Assembly: GCF_000272475.1 (NCBI RefSeq)
Contig: NZ_AKFJ01000085.1
Location: forward strand, 124,001 to 188,000
Origin: Novosphingobium sp. Rr 2-17
Lineage (GTDB): Bacteria; Pseudomonadota; Alphaproteobacteria; Sphingomonadales; Sphingomonadaceae
DNA length: 64,000 bases
Direction: 5' to 3'
Program-made: the position numbers and the translations under genes
The notes under the pieces: generated by a model
What the model was told of the DNA's origin: nothing
The model's input: only the letters and a program-made list of their open reading frames with translations
Database searches by the model: none
Part shown: positions 62,912-64,000 of the stretch, piece after piece
Layout: every line of letters begins with the position of its first letter
Position numbering within the stretch: position 1 is the first letter of the stretch

Positions 62912-62920
62912 ATTATAGGA
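62912..62920 (-). promoter_or_regulatory. TCCTATAAT box before fliN
   Basis: Likely -10 element on the minus strand, 21 nt before the fliN ATG, in the divergent gap with flgC. Confidence 0.42.
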
Positions 62921-62957
62921 AAAAGTTTCCGCTTGGTGGCTCAGCCTAGGCAATATT

Positions 62958-62967
62958 TGCCTATAAG
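62958..62967 (+). promoter_or_regulatory. TGCCTATAAG box before flgC
   Basis: Likely -10 element on the plus strand, 38 nt before the flgC ATG. It lies 38 nt from the fliN box on the opposite strand, so the two promoters are back to back. Confidence 0.4.
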
Positions 62968-63005
62968 GGACATGAGCGCCGAACTGGCCGCTGGAGAGAC
63001 GGGAC

Positions 63006-63413
63006 ATGGATTTGAAAACGGCGTTGCAGGTGTCCGCCTCGGGGCTGCGTGCGCAATCGTTGCGGATGCGCGTGATCGCGGAGAATATCGCCAATGCGGA
63101 TTCGGTATCTCGCAGCGCGGGCGGCGATCCGTATCGACGCCGCGTGCCAAGCTTCAAGTCGGAAGTCGATCGCAACACCGGCGCCGCTGGCGTCTCGGTC
63201 GATTCGATCCAAAGCGACAAGAGCGCGTTCCAGCGCGTCTATCAGCCGGGCAGTCCGGCCGCCGATGCCACCGGCTATGTCAAAAAGCCCAACGTCAATT
63301 CGCTGGTCGAGGCCGCCGACATGAAGGCGGCGCAGCGGTCGTATGAAGCCAATCTCAGCGCGATCGAGGCCGCCAAGGGCCTGACGATGCGCACCATCGA
63401 CCTTCTCAAGTAA
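63006..63413 (+). CDS. flgC: Flagellar basal-body rod protein FlgC
   Basis: A 135-residue rod protein. N-terminus MDLKTALQVSASGLRAQSLR with the rod signature RVIAENIANADS, the GGDPYRRRVPSF segment and the C-terminal helix RSYEANLSAIEAAKGLTMRT, all as in FlgC. GGAGAG precedes the ATG. It leads a flgC-fliE-fliQ operon; the usual flgB gene is not in front of it. Confidence 0.94.
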   Translation: MDLKTALQVSASGLRAQSLRMRVIAENIANADSVSRSAGGDPYRRRVPSFKSEVDRNTGAAGVSVDSIQSDKSAFQRVYQPGSPAADATGYVKKPNVNSLVEAADMKAAQRSYEANLSAIEAAKGLTMRTIDLLK

Positions 63414-63424
63414 GGATTGCCTGT

Positions 63425-63733
63425 ATGTCGATTGGAACCTTAGACGCCGTTTCGGCCTATGGCCGCGTGCTCGGTGCAAGCAAATTACCCAAGATCGCCG
63501 AGGTGGAGAGCGCCGCCGGCGGGTTCGGCGGCATGGTCGAAAAGCTGGTGGGAGAGGCTGCGACGACCATGCGCACCGCCGAGGTTGCCAGTGCCAAGCA
63601 AGTCGCCGGCAAGGGCGATCTGATCGACGTGGTCACCGCAGTAGGCGCGGCGGAAACCGCGCTCGACACCGTGGTTGCCGTGCGCGACCGGATGGTGAAC
63701 GCTTATTCCGAAATTATGCGAATGCAGATCTGA
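63425..63733 (+). CDS. fliE: Flagellar hook-basal body protein FliE
   Basis: A 102-residue protein that joins the MS ring to the rod. Family markers: FGGMVEKLVGEAATTMRTAE, DLIDVVTAVGAAETALDTVV and the end VRDRMVNAYSEIMRMQI. It lies 11 nt after flgC and three nt before fliQ. Confidence 0.94.
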   Translation: MSIGTLDAVSAYGRVLGASKLPKIAEVESAAGGFGGMVEKLVGEAATTMRTAEVASAKQVAGKGDLIDVVTAVGAAETALDTVVAVRDRMVNAYSEIMRMQI

Positions 63734-63736
63734 GCG

Positions 63737-64000
63737 ATGACGCCGTTTGCCGCGATAGAACTCGCCAAGGCCGCGATGATCCTGGTGCTGACAATCGTCG
63801 GCCCGATGCTGCTCACCTCGCTGGTGGTAGGGGTCGTGATCGGCCTGTTCCAGGCATTGACCCAGGTTCAGGAAATGACGCTGACGTTCGTGCCCAAGTT
63901 GCTGGCGATCGGCATCGTGATGTTGCTCTGCCTGCCGATGATCGGCCATGCGCTGGCGAACTTCATGAGCGTCATCAGCGACCATATTGTGCGCGGCTGA
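63737..64000 (+). CDS. fliQ: Flagellar export gate protein FliQ
   Basis: An 87-residue protein with two membrane helices (AMILVLTIVGPMLLTSLVVG and LLAIGIVMLLCLPMIGHALA) joined by the conserved loop GLFQALTQVQEMTLTFVPK. Part of the FliPQR export gate. The stop codon is the last three bases of the window, so the gene is complete; fliR would be expected to follow. Confidence 0.95.
   Translation: MTPFAAIELAKAAMILVLTIVGPMLLTSLVVGVVIGLFQALTQVQEMTLTFVPKLLAIGIVMLLCLPMIGHALANFMSVISDHIVRG

Noticed and set aside
63006..63413. FlgB instead of FlgC
   Set aside because: The GGDPYRRR segment and the C-terminal EANLSAIEAAKGLTMRTIDLL are FlgC features; FlgB would be expected just upstream but is not there.
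1..64000. CRISPR arrays, prophage, insertion sequences, tRNA and rRNA genes
   Set aside because: No regularly spaced short repeats, no transposase or phage structural genes and no recognisable tRNA or rRNA sequence were seen on either strand.

Overview
The window is GC-rich alphaproteobacterial DNA, most likely from a sphingomonad (Novosphingobium/Sphingomonas/Sphingobium type). Signs of this are the large TonB-dependent receptors, the FlaF-type flagellar regulator, TPR-sulfotransferase and sterol-desaturase genes, and dense operons joined by ATGA/GTGA stop-start overlaps. I see no rRNA, tRNA, insertion sequence, phage or CRISPR. The assignment rests on gene content and protein style read by eye, not on a search.

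Layout. (1) 1-3.7 kb: an RND efflux operon on the minus strand, its permease cut by the left edge. (2) 4-8.2 kb: a membrane GAF-GGDEF protein and a TonB-dependent receptor. (3) 8.3-27.7 kb: a nitrogen-compound cluster. It holds a nucleoside-hydrolase homologue, a secreted beta-propeller, allophanate hydrolase, a urea/guanidine carboxylase, two DUF1989 proteins of the carboxyguanidine deiminase type, two NikR-like regulators, a NitT/TauT-type ABC transporter, two metallo-beta-lactamase-fold proteins, a sterol-desaturase-family hydroxylase and a second TonB receptor. (4) 27.7-34.1 kb: a TPR-sulfotransferase, then a P450 BM3-like (CYP102) fusion with a TetR repressor gene and a very long inverted repeat, then a DedA protein. 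(5) 34.4-38 kb: small proteins, a PHB-depolymerase-family esterase, an L,D-transpeptidase-like protein and a SnoaL-like protein. (6) 38.3-48.1 kb: three methyl-accepting proteins (one a globin-coupled sensor), a remnant of a fourth, and a FixL/FixJ-like pair. (7) 48.4-64 kb: a flagellar and chemotaxis island.

How the genes work together. The carboxylase, the paired DUF1989 proteins and AtzF form the route now known for guanidine rather than urea: guanidine to carboxyguanidine, to allophanate, to ammonia and CO2. The adjacent ABC transporter would bring the substrate in. The main new observation is that the same operator-like palindrome, TATTAC-N14-GTAATA (one copy with a single half-site mismatch), occurs four times: before nikR-like gene 1, before the ABC transporter operon, between nikR-like gene 2 and the MBL pair, and before the hydroxylase. 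This points to one regulon under NikR-like proteins that have lost most of the canonical nickel ligands. It would join the guanidine pathway to enzymes not usually associated with it.

In the chemotaxis region two receptors end in a Trp-x-x-Phe tail that may be a CheR/CheB tether, and a short remnant gene carries the same kind of tail. A recurring (T/C)CTATAA box precedes most motility transcription units. FliO carries an internal tandem duplication. A HAD-family protein and a methyltransferase sit between flaF and motA and may modify the filament or its glycans.
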